Shown here: positions 45,071 through 56,030 of the stretch, in pieces | Layout of the letters: each line of letters opens with the position of its first letter | Position numbering within the stretch: position 1 is the stretch's first letter | Origin: Cymbomonas tetramitiformis | Taxonomy: Eukaryota; Chlorophyta; Pyramimonadophyceae; Pyramimonadales; Pyramimonadaceae | Direction: 5' to 3' | DNA length: 64,000 bases | NCBI GenBank assembly: GCA_001247695.2 | Contig: LGRX02033402.1 | Location: 1-64,000, forward strand | Translations under genes and position numbers: made by a program | Notes under the pieces: generated by a model | The model's database searches: none | The model's input: the letters and a program-made list of their open reading frames with translations, nothing else | Told to the model about the DNA's origin: nothing

Positions 45071-46710
45071 AGCCGCCCGCCAGTAACGCACCAATCAACA
45101 AATGTTAAGTCATGCCGCATAGCAATCTATACCCGAGACTTGGTGGGGGTGTGCTTTGAGGGGTGTGTGCACCCTTTACACTTGCCCTTGCAGTCATTAG
45201 TGAGAGAGACGCCTTGGGGCAAGAAGACGGCTCACGGTCGGTTATTAGAGATGCGCAGTGAAGCAATTCGGCAATTGCTGTTGCGCAAGTAACGATACTG
45301 TGCGAGACACGTACGACGAAAGACGTCCACACAACATGAAAAACCGCATGCTCGCTGATTTGGATTGAACCAACGTTGATAACGATCCAATATTAAAAAA
45401 CGCCGATCTGAGAGCGATACGTCGCGCTACGGACCCACAGCAATTTGATAATCGAGTGTCGTAGTCCAGAATTTATATGAGGGGAGGCTTGGAGCCACGG
45501 TGCACCCCACACTCTCGGAAAGGGGGGCGCCTTCCTAGTGTTGACGACATTTTCGAAGTGCAAATAGTGTTTGAGTGTAATCTGTGTTTGTTGCTCATTA
45601 CAAATAATTGTGATTTTGTGCATTTCTGCTCCTTATTATGTGTTGAATACGCAGAACTCATTCCATTGCATGTGCCATTTGTACCTCACTAGCCGGGAAC
45701 GGGTTTTTTTGTACCTCACAATTTGAATAATTGATGTGTACCATGATCGAATTCCATTGCCTGTGCTATTAGTTCCTCACTATTTGCCATCGAAAGACAC
45801 CGTTGCCTGTGCTATTGCTCATACTATTCTGGTTTGGAATGGACTGGTAAATGTTTACACATAAATCTTCAGTTTAAACGAGAGACTGGATCGATTCTCT
45901 GCTGGCCTGCCTTGCGTCTGCCCTCTCTTTACGACACGGCAATTCACCTCACTTCTAATCGCATTGATCAAGTCAACAATGTCAGGGATGTTCAAGACGT
46001 GTTCACCTGCCAGATGTCCGCCATGGGATTAGAATGCTGTGCAGAGGAACCAGGATACCGGTAAGCTGAAATGTATGTCGATTTCCATACATTGGTATGC
46101 AGCACGAAGGCGCATTTATTTTCCAATGCGATTGCAAAATCAACCTCTGGCCTTTTCAGGTCTGGACCTACGAAAGTACAACAGGCATAGCAAGGGTGAT
46201 TTGCTGGCCATCGCAGCTGATCCATACAGCTGAAATACACAAATTGATTTAGTTACGCAAATAGTTGGTCTCTACTTATTCTCTGACAAGAGTTCTGTAA
46301 TGACAGGATTCGCAGACAAACCGCAAGGCCATGCAAACCTCAAGAGAAGCGACCATACTGCAAGCACAGGATACATCAATCCTGCCAGTTGAGCTGGGAA
46401 CGTGATATACCAACCCGTTCTCACCGATCATGCATCCACAGCTGCAGTTAATACCATTCAGGCATGGCATTCTTAGATCTGGATCTGAGAAGGTGGGCCT
46501 TCGATGAAGAAATAATGATTAAACGCGAGGGGGAAGATCTAAATCTCGAATTTGGCAGAACTTTTTTGGAAATCCCTGCACTTTGTACACTTCTGATCAC
46601 ACTCATGGCAACTGAAAACTGCACCTCACACCTGGTACCTTGCCATACTTACACACAACAGCCTACCTACTGTAGCTTCCGCCCTCCAGGTTTATGCTAG
46701 ATCATTTCAG
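45071..46710. other. No gene recognised
   Basis: Scattered short frames on both strands, none with a domain. Near 45680-45810 a GTGCTATT/GTACCTCACTA-type phrase recurs three times. Confidence 0.35.
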
Positions 46711-47500
46711 TCCACGCTTCTTTGCTTTCTTCCGTCCAGGCTTAGTGCCAGCCAAATCGGTGCCGGCCATGTGGAAGCCGTCAGGCACCTCGCTGCTCCC
46801 CAGTCGCCCGCCTCAAGTCAGCACACCGCTTTCTTCATTCAGATTCCCTAAGCCACGATCAGAGTCGACATCACAAATGGAACCTCCTGCAGCCGTCGAT
46901 TCAGCCGCCCTGGCAACAACTGCCATCTACAAACCTTCAAAGTTACAGCAGTCTGCTCCACTCTCCTCACATCGATACATGCTACCTTCATCGGGTCGGA
47001 ATCCACTGCTCCGGAGGGAACACGGCTCAAGGCCCAGCTACACATGCTGAGGTATCAGCTCTGCTTGGGGGCTCAATGTGCAGAATCTTTGTATGTGAAG
47101 CTCTGTGCCAGGGTGCCTCACCAATTAAAGGGCAAACACTGCTCATACTCCTTCTTATCGTACAGTCGCAAGGGGTCGTGCGAGTCCATTAAACTGAAAC
47201 AAAGCCAGCCCATAGGCCAAGCCAACCCCCGTAAGAGAAACTGAAAGGAGAGATGGCAGCCTGCAGCCATGTGCCATCCTGACTAAATGGCGCAACCAAT
47301 GGCGCGACACCAGCCAACCCCCTGTTCCCAGGGAGTTGGCAGAGGCCCAGCACCTGAACACGCAGTGCTCCCAGGGGGCTCGGCAGGCCAGGCACCTGAA
47401 CAAGGAACGTTCCGACGGGATCGGTAAGTCCAACAAATTATAGTACGAGTACCACCATTCTTCAGCCACGGCCTCGTATAGGGCATGGAACTTCCGGTAC
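46711..47500 (-). CDS. Candidate 3' exons of the GT8 gene
   Basis: At 47430-47530 the minus strand reads YRKFHALYEAVAEEWWYSYY, like the tryptophan-rich C-terminal segment of GT8 enzymes. At 46711-46790 a frame ends GTKPGRKKAKKRGLK and stop, a basic tail that could end the protein. No clean splice pair joins them, and an in-frame stop lies just upstream of the tail, so an intron or error is required. Confidence 0.35.
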
Positions 47501-50500
47501 CTGCTACCGCCAGCTCCATAGACAGCCCCCGTTTTAGCAGTTGCTGCTCCCTGACGTTCCAGACACGCACCTGGCACACAGCTCTGTGCCCAAGACGCGC
47601 ACCACCGGGCAAAACTGAGACACTGACAGCCTTCAATGGGGGCTCGGTGCTCCCGGATGCGCCGGAGCGCGGTGACAGCAAGGCCGTGCACACCACCATC
47701 CACGCGGGGATCCGCCGCGGGCCGAGGAGGGCGCACGGCGGAGCAGGGGGGTGCACGCATTCGGGAAGCGGTGAGGGCGCACGGCAGAGCAGCACGGCAG
47801 AGCAGGGGGTGCACGCATTCGGGGAAGCGGTGAGGGGCGCACCGGCATTCCCAGGCGCACGGCACCCGCCAGCCCGCCATCCACGGCTTCACATGCAGAT
47901 TCTGCAGGGCATCCCAGCCCATGGTCACGCCCTCCTCATGTGTGACGCAGATGCATTTTGCGACACATGTAGGGTGCAGACACGTTCTGCGACACATGTG
48001 GGGGGGCGTAACAACAGATGGGCGTTCTATGTCCTGCCCAAGGCTCCTACTCCCGCCCTGCTGTACCCTCCAAACAGTCATCCTCGTGACCCGCCCTTTC
48101 TAACCGTTCACCCTCCCTCACCATGCCTCCAAAACAGTCCCTGCCCCCACCTTCCCATTCCCTTTTCAAGTACTCCCCCCCTCCCGACCCGCCCTTCCAC
48201 GCCCTGCCCGGTGGCCACTATGCCCGGCCTTGCACTTCGCGTCCCCGGTCTCCCAGCAATCCTTCTCGCCTTGCGTAGGAAGAAGGGAGGGCTGCAAGCT
48301 GACCGCAAAGATGCCGCCGGCAGGAATGAGCGTGTAATCAATGATTGTGTCGTCGGTGTATGGCGGCATACTCTTCACAATGCGCCTTATTCTGTGCGGC
48401 AGCCACATCAACGCATCCCGTCTCCTTGCCCTTCGCGTCGAGAGGCTTCGAGCAGCCACATGTAAGGGCGCCGCACAGGCACGGCGTCTGAGAGAGCTAG
48501 GCAGGCAGAGCACTGTGCGAGAGGCATTGCGTGCCTGGTGTTGGTGAGCTCGGGAACGATGGTGGAGACCACATCTTGCTGGAATTCCATCATATGGCTC
48601 GGAATTGCCGTCCACGTTTCGAAGTACCCGCTGAAGAATAGCCTGTGGCATGCCACCCCCGCGGCGTCCTCGGAAGCCACAGCAACCTGGCTGCCCGAGG
48701 CCGGGGGAGCGAAACAGAAAAGCAGTCTTGGCCTCCGCGCTGTGAAGGGGGGGTCCGGGCTCAAGCAGCCTCCTCGCGGCGTCGGGTCTCGGCCTCGCGC
48801 TGTGGGGTTCCATCCTAGCAGCTCAGATCTCGAGTGGGTACTTTCACTTTCAGGTCTCGAGGGGCCTGGCAACGCATGGATGCTGTCTGGGCCACTCTTA
48901 AGTCATGCGCAGGGCGCCTCCTGCGGGGAGCCTGCGAGAACCCCCGAGGGCGGTACCGTTCAGTGTAGAGGGTCTGCTCGTTGATCACTTCCGCGGAGTC
49001 GATGGTGCCCACTTTGGAGAGCATGTCGTAGAACGTCTGCCGGCTCGGGTTGAGCACAAACAAGTAGGAGCCATACAGCTCCGTCGTGAGCCGCGGGTGC
49101 GGGGCCGTCTTCACTGCCGCCGGGGCCGTATATTGGAAAAGATCCGAGGGGTCCTGCAGGCTCGCACAAGATGCTGACACTCACGGCCACCACATGAACA
49201 GGCCCTCCAGGAGCCTCCCTCCTTTGCTTGAGAAGCTTCCCAGCACGTACCATGCAGTTTTCCAAACAGATGACAGCATAACAACAGACAAACCTCGGAC
49301 GGCGCGAGGCCAGCAGTACTTGCTACTTGCAGGGAGGCCAGCGGTATTTGAAGGGGGCAGCGGTACTTGCAGGGAGGCCAGCGGTATTTGCAGGGGCGGC
49401 GGTACTTGCAGGGGGCAGCGGTACTTGCAGGGGGCAGCGGTACTTGCAGGGAGGGCAGCGGCACTGGCAGGGGGCAGCGGTACTGGCAGGGGGCAGCGGT
49501 ACTGGCAGGGAACATTTTCAGCATCGGGGCAAGAGTTAGGGCGAGGGAAGGGGAGGCGGGAGGGCGCTGCTCGGGAATGCTGGGGACTCTACTGATGTCG
49601 CAGGTAAGGGCAGGGGAGGGGGTGTGCGAGGGAAGCACCTTGCGGAACCAGGTGTCATACTCCACGAAGGTGATGGTGGTGTATTCCACAGCGAGCCAAA
49701 GGGTCAACTTGACGAAGCCCATGTGTGTGGATGGGTCCATGGGCTCTGTGACCTGCTTCACCACCACGCACGCAGCAAGCAGCTGCTTGATGTAATCCGT
49801 GGTCACCCCTGCGCGCAGCCAGCCGCGCGCCTCATTCAGCCACCTCCGACTGGATCGCACAGCCAACGAGGAGTGCGAAGATGGTCAGGGAGTCGATTGT
49901 CCTGTTTCCTGGTCCTGAAGCTCACTCCAATCACTGCGCTGCTCGATGACCTCCGCTGTGACGCTCTCACGATCTAGGGACGGTAAGTGGCTCGCTGTGT
50001 TTGCACCGCACATGTCTATTCCATCTCGGCTCCAAGTTTGATCCAAGGGCTAGAACCCAGCCATGATCATCTTAGTGCAAGCCTTCCTTGTGGGTCACTG
50101 AACTGCATCGCATCATTGGTTATTGTTTGGCAGACAGGTCGGAGACTGGTGCAATGAAACGATGTTGCTGCACAGCACCCCGCCTGCGCCGTGTCCCCGC
50201 TCGTGCAGCAGCATCCTCATCGCCAGGTAGCTGGGCGGGCACATCGCATGCTCCGCATCGTCGTCTCCGAGAAACTAAGCCCTCCGTACGAAACAAGTTG
50301 AAGGCTGCCTCGTTCACAACAGCCAAATGCTCCAGGGTGCGCCTGGACCGGGCGGCCAGGTGTCCATGATGGTCATGGTGTGGCCGAATGAAACAGGGGG
50401 GCGTGCGGGCTGTGCCTGGGGTCACAAACACGACGATGTCTCTATCCACGTTGGAAAGCTTACGGAGCGTATATATCATCACCAGGGCTCCTGAACTCCG

Positions 50501-53500
50501 CAGACATTATCCAAGTCAGCGCAGCAGAGGAGAGGCTCCCCGTGTCACCACTGAGAAAAAACCTTTCCAAACCATCGCCGCAGGAACGGCTCTCCCCACT
50601 TCTGCCGCAAAAAATCCTCACCCCACAACCTCCAGAGGTACAGACTCCCATCACCGCCAGTGAAATAGCTCAAAGCCTGGCACGGCCGCCATCACCTCTC
50701 CCCGCCGTGGAGGTTGCAGCAGCTCAAAGCCTGGCACGGCCGCCATCACCTCTCCCCGCCGTGGAGGTTGCAACAGCTCAAAGCCTGGCACGGCCGCCAT
50801 CACCTCTCCCCACCGTGGAGGTTGCAGAAGCTCTTAGCCTGCCACGGCCGCCATCACCTCTCCCCGCCGCGGAGGTTGCAGCAGCTCATAGCCTGTCACG
50901 GCCGCCATCACCTCTTCCCGCAACTGCTGCAGGAAAGGCTAACCCCGTCTCTGCCACGGAAACCTTTCTCACCACTAATGCCCCCGGCAAGGCTCTATCC
51001 ACCAGTGCTTTGGGAATAGCTCCCGCCGCCACCCCCGTTGAGGGAGATGTTCCCATTACTGCCGCAGAAATAGCGTTTCCCGTCGCCACCACAGGAACAC
51101 CTCTGGCTGCAGCAACAGCGCTCCCTTTTGCCACTGTGAAAGTGGATCTGTCTCACAAATGTGGAAGCAGCTCATCCCAAGACCGCCGAAGAAATAGTTC
51201 TCCCCTTCACCACGTCAGGAATACCTCTCCCCAACCCATCACGACCTCAGGAACACCTGCCCCCCCCCACACCCTAGGAGCACCTCTCTGAAGCACCCAA
51301 ACAGCCTCCACAACCGTGCCAAGCCGCTCAGGTAGAGCAACAGAGCCGCCGCGTGCTCTGGCTTAGTGCACTGTGCCATGCTCGTGGAGCTTGTGCAAGG
51401 CGAGATCAGCGTGAGGGCTGGCTTCAAGCAGCCGTGAAGCAGCAAGGCGCATGGCCTTTGGTACACTGTCCCAGAATTCCCAGGTCAATGTGATGCCACG
51501 ACCTCCACAAAACCGAGTCTATGATGTCCGTTATAGTCCAAGAACCATGCATTGGCTGCGCTTTGCAGCAGTGACTTACCAGGGATCTGATCGTTGGAAG
51601 TCAGCAGGGTGCCCCACGCCTCGGTGCAGCCTGTAGGACCACCGACACCGGCCACGATGCTCCGATCGCTCGCCTCCAGAATCTCGGCGGCTGGATTGTG
51701 AAGACCCCGCTGGCAGGTGGCTGTACTGAGGCCCACGCACACGCGACCAGCGGAGGTTTTTTTCTGAGGCCACTTCAGCGGGCGATCCTCGACCCTGGTC
51801 ACCTTGGCAGAGAGATTAGGGTCCTGAAGTGCACTTCCGTCCTGAATAGCGGTCGTTAACGGCGCGATCTGGCACATACCCGACACTTTACACGTCAGGA
51901 TAGCTCAGGTCTGAAGTGCTTGTACACACTGAGAGAGAGAGAGAAGAAGAGTCAACAGGCCCAACCGTCGCATCAAGCAGGCCATAACAAGAGCTTGCTC
52001 GGTGTCAGGTCACCCCCAATCAAAGAACAGGTCACCCCCAATCAAGGACACTATCTGTTGAGACGTAAAGCTAGCCGTAAGAAGGCACAGCACTGCCGCA
52101 CACGCCCCGTAACACAGGTGGACACTCCACGCGGGGTCATGGAGCTGCCAGTGCAATAGCAGAGGTGACGTGAGAACAGGACAACGAGTGACGGCGCAGC
52201 GTTTCCTACCGCATGACAGGTAGTGGTGTATGGAGGGTGAACACACCACAACCTTCCTAGAAAGAACTCGAAAGAGTTGCAACACGAACCTAGTTCATAG
52301 GAGGCTGCCCAATCTGAACAACTAGCTTCTCACGGTACAGCTCGACTCTGGTGATCAATTCACTTTCCTCGTACCGACCAAAAGAGAGACGAGAACTAGA
52401 AAACCCGTTGGGTTACAGCCGGATCTGAACAGGCTACGAGTCTGGCGAGAGAAGTCTCTTCAAGAGACAAACGAGGTCAGCTTTCACTGAACACGCACAC
52501 GTGCCGGCTAGAACCCAAGATCACAGCCAAGCGGGCCGCAAAAGGTGAACGATAGCTCCGTCGAGTGGAGGATATCTAGGTTGCAGTTTTTAGGCTCGAA
52601 GCAGGTCAAGTAAAGTCGTCGAAAGCTGGCGAGGAATCTAGATAGTTTTAAGAAGAGGCGGCCACTTTGAGAGGGCCCAGGTTCCCAGGGGACAGCAATG
52701 ACAGCCCTCAACGGTATTTCAGACTGGAGGCGTTCCCATTCAGGAGGAAAGATACACCGCCGAACGCAGCGCTCACCGTCACGAGAGTGTCCTCGAAACG
52801 ATGCTTGCAGGAGCAAAGGTGGAAGGCAAGGTTGGGCCCCGGTGGTCGAAAGTTGGCAGCTCACTCGCGAGTGGAGATCGTTTCTCAAGTGCCCTCTACG
52901 ACTGATCCAGTCTCCTTTTCACAACAATAACAGTTCAACAGAAGTAACTGGATCGAAGGATCGCCAAAAGACTCTGAGGACGGTGACCGCGACGGTGCTG
53001 CAAGCAGAATTGTCCGTCCCAGGCGAGCAAGGGCAAGGCGAAAGAAAGAGGTATCTGTGTTGATAGTGGCGATACCTCTTTGGCGAAGGCGTCGCTGCAT
53101 TTGCCGCAGGACATAACGCATTGACCCTCGTAGCCGTCGCCACCAATCATGTACTCCACATTTCTCTCGCACTCACCGTGGAGAGACCAGGTTCTGCAAT
53201 TAGGGCTCAGATCCTTGCACTCTTGCACCACCGCAGCTGCGGCCTCAGCAGGGGCCGCTGCCGTGCCATCCGTTGCAACCGTGGTCACCCCGGCTCCCGC
53301 TGCTGCAGCCCCGGACGCAACACCAGCCCATACCGCGCGGGCAGCACGCTTTCAAGCAGCCTGGTTGAAAGTACAAAGTTTGGGAGGTGCAAGAGGAACA
53401 GAAGCTCGTACGATCCACCGTCCCTTCGCACGGCACTCTTCACCTGCTGTACGACCATTTGAGGATGGGCTTGCGGAGCCCCCGGGCAGACAGAGCTCAC

Positions 53501-55506
53501 ATCAGGAGAGAGGCGCGAACGGTGAGGGATAAAGAGGGCAGCGATGACGCACCAGCGCCCATATTGTCTACTGCGGCCGCAGGTCCGGCAGCAATCGCGG
53601 CACCGGTTGCGCCCACGGTCTCCGCAGGCGCAGATTGTTGATCCGGAATGGGGTTCGACGTGTCCAGCATGCCGGTAGCTTTAGCTGTGCAGGGGGAACA
53701 GCAGACGTTATCCGGCGCCCGAGTGTGAGCAGCGTCGCAAGTGCTTAAGAATATCCTCGGAGGTTGGATAGGAACCAGTGAGGTTTGTTGGACCCGGACT
53801 CGGCTGCTAGTACAAACACGGATGCCCGACCAAGCAACCGAGCGCAGTTAAGACCATAACAAAGCAGCAGTTCCCACCTGGTTGGCAGGCTCCGCAGGAG
53901 ACGAGGCAGTGGCCCGGGTTACTCGCGTCCCCCGGGACTCCGAGCATCCAATCTTTGTTGCTGATGCACTCCCTGTGTATCCATATTGAATCACCCGGTT
54001 CCTTAGGCTTATCTACACCTGCTCGAGTGGGAGAGCACGGTTATGCAGCGCGTTGCGTGCAGAGTGAAAAGTGTGCCACGATAAAGAGGTCGAGGGTCGA
54101 AGGTCGAGGGTCATAGCAGGCGGCGCAGACTGACTTAAAACAACAGCACGGTTCGTAAGGGGAGCGTGTTCGCGGAAAGACCTCGAAGGGGAGTACACAC
54201 GATAGGTGAGTTCTTAGGTGGAGCAGTCCGAAGGAAGAGAAACTGCGAGTAGGCATGAGTGAGGCCATGCAGCAGGAACGGAGTTGAGCAGCGTCATATG
54301 CAGTCGCCCTCGAAAAGCTAAAGCGGACGTCCAGCGCCATCCTAGATCAGTGAGCGGTCTCATCCTAGAGCATCACGCCACCACAATCATGGCATCATGG
54401 TGGACAATACGCGGACAGGGAAGCTGAAGTTTCTTGCCCTGTTTGCCGTGGATCGGCCTTTTCCCTCCACGATAGGAGTATGGGTGGGCGGAGACATGCA
54501 CACTGCGCACCCATTTCGCGCCCAACCGGTGCAGTCTGAATGGGTATCTTCACACTTGCCGGGAACGATGGAGTTCACGTTGACCTGTGCGAGACAACGG
54601 GCTACTTCAGCACAGTTCACATCGACTTGTGAGCCTATTTCCCAGCAATCGTGATCTTTCAGGGTTGGTGCAACGTAGTATTCGAGATTGCAACACGATA
54701 CAATAATGGGTCGTAAACACAGCACCTCTGCGCCAGCATCAGCCGGACCAGCATCCGCTGGAGCCTCGGACGGCGTAGCAACGAGCGGGATGCTGACAGG
54801 CTGTTCATCGTTGGGGGGGAACTCAGTGGAGCTCAGAGGGGTGCTCTTGGCGTCAGAGGTCGAGTCCGTGGAATTTGCAGAAGGCGCCAAAATGTCCTCT
54901 CCAGCTCTTTCTCTGGCATCAGCGATGGATTTGGACAATCCATCCGCGCTGCCAAAAGTGCTGGGGTCTTTGCCTCCCTTACTAAAGCCGCGTTTCAGCA
55001 GTTCGGTCTCCATCTGCAGGAAACGAGGAAACGTGGAAACTTAGAGTCCAAAGGTCAGCGGCCCTGAAATGTCTTATAGTTATGCAACTCAGGATGACTT
55101 GATCTCAAAAGCGTAGCCAAGTGCCAAGAAAAGTAGAGTCAGTGGCACATGTAAGGTTTCCAAGAGCAAACACACATGCATATCAATACTGGTCACAGAA
55201 AGAAATAAAAATTCTAGGGAAAATTGTTCAATATCCAAGATCAAGAATAACGGGAACTGCTCTTAAGGTTAAAGTTGCTTATTGTCAATACTCGCGCACC
55301 TTGTCAGAAGAGAAACCCTTAAGATCGTTCTGCAAGGCCTCGGTTTGCGATCTCAGGGAAGAACGCTGGGTTTCCACATATGCGAAAAGCCCTATGGCGA
55401 GAATGCCTAACACCAAAGCCACAGCTTTTGGATTGGCCGAGTTATCTACAGTTTTCTCTTCCTCCGAACCCATCCTGCGCTGAAGTTCTCCCACAGAGTC
55501 GTGCAC
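47430..55506 (-). CDS. ShKT-GT8 glycosyltransferase, type II membrane protein
   Basis: A multi-exon gene. Exon 55506-55300 encodes a signal anchor (AVALVLGILAIGLFAYV) and GTGCGC donor. The next, upper edge 55013 after CTGCAG, is a Ser/Thr-rich stem and the first half of an ShKT domain (CEDTHSDCTGWARNG). Exon 53972-53878 completes it in phase (ECISNKDWMLGVPG, SCGAC). An exon ending at 53076 holds a second six-cysteine ShKT (CKDLSPNC to SCGKC). The GT8 domain then follows: 51885-51580 ends LLTSNDQIPG, spliced in phase to GALVMIYTLRKL (upper edge 50490), 49745-49639 (FVKLTLWLAVEY, FVEYDT), 49153-48957 (LFVLNPSRQTFYDML), about 48640-48520 (LFFSGYFETWTAIP), about 48440-48260, and the KPW motif near 47890. 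This suits a Golgi lumenal sugar transferase. The usual DxD metal site reads E-Y-D. Some exon joins remain unresolved. Confidence 0.75.
47650..47840. repeat. Short imperfect repeats in GT8 gene
   Basis: Phrases GTGCACGCATTCGGG and GCGCACGGC(A/G)GAGCA recur several times in a region between candidate GT8 exons. Open frames here on both strands are a result of the repeats. Confidence 0.6.
49315..49515. repeat. 20-bp-class tandem repeat in GT8 intron
   Basis: About ten copies of GGGGGCAGCGGTACTTGCAG and shorter variants (some with GCCAGCGGTATTTG or TGGCAG), between the exons at 49639-49745 and 48957-49153. Confidence 0.88.
50665..50935. repeat. 54-bp tandem repeat in GT8 intron, five copies
   Basis: CAAAGCCTGGCACGGCCGCC starts at 50671, 50725 and 50779, with two more diverged copies after 50833 (AGCTCTTAGCCTGCC, AGCTCATAGCCTGTC). 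The 54-bp period keeps a plus-strand frame open (SLARPPSPLPAVEVA), antisense to the gene. It lies between two GT8 exons. Confidence 0.9.
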
Positions 55507-56030
55507 AAGCCGGAGGGAAAACGTCCCCGAAAAATTCCAAGCACAATGGTAGAGAAAGGGACGTCCAACTTAATTTCGTCGGAAATGTCAGTTAACGCCT
55601 ACACATCCCGTCTCGAGATGTATGCACAGGGATGGATGTCTTTCAGTTTGTTGCTCCGCGTCTGGCTGCATGCAAGAATTCAAACTTCTACTTGACCCCG
55701 GACAATCGAATGGAACAACAATCAACATGTTTGAGTGTGACGTGAGGAGTTCCAGCTTCGAGTTTGCGTTTGGATCGAACCGGCGCTCGTCTGGCGATGG
55801 CGATCGCTATGGCTATGGCTCTCGTCTCGGTCTGGGACCTCTGCGTCTGGCGTGGGTAGGGTGTCACAGGACACCTAGTCGTAGTACAGGGGCGCAATGC
55901 CAGGGGTGAGCCCCCCGGATATCTGATAGAAAGTGAGAGATATATATATAAGGATATATATATGTCAGGCGCTAAGGAGCGATACTGTCTCGCAGGGGCA
56001 GGCGCTCGTCCACTCGGATACTAAGATGAT
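55507..56030. other. Upstream region of GT8 gene
   Basis: It would contain the promoter of the minus-strand GT8 gene. Short AT-dinucleotide runs lie at 55941-55965. No specific element recognised. Confidence 0.35.

Noticed and set aside
47155..48465. Minus 308-residue and plus 326-residue ORFs
   Set aside because: They cross intronic repeats. Only short segments (KPW motif, Trp-rich segment) fit the GT8 gene, in different frames.
50542..51291. 249-residue plus-strand Pro/Ala-rich ORF
   Set aside because: It is antisense to a GT8 intron and built from the 54-bp repeat, which keeps a frame open by its period.
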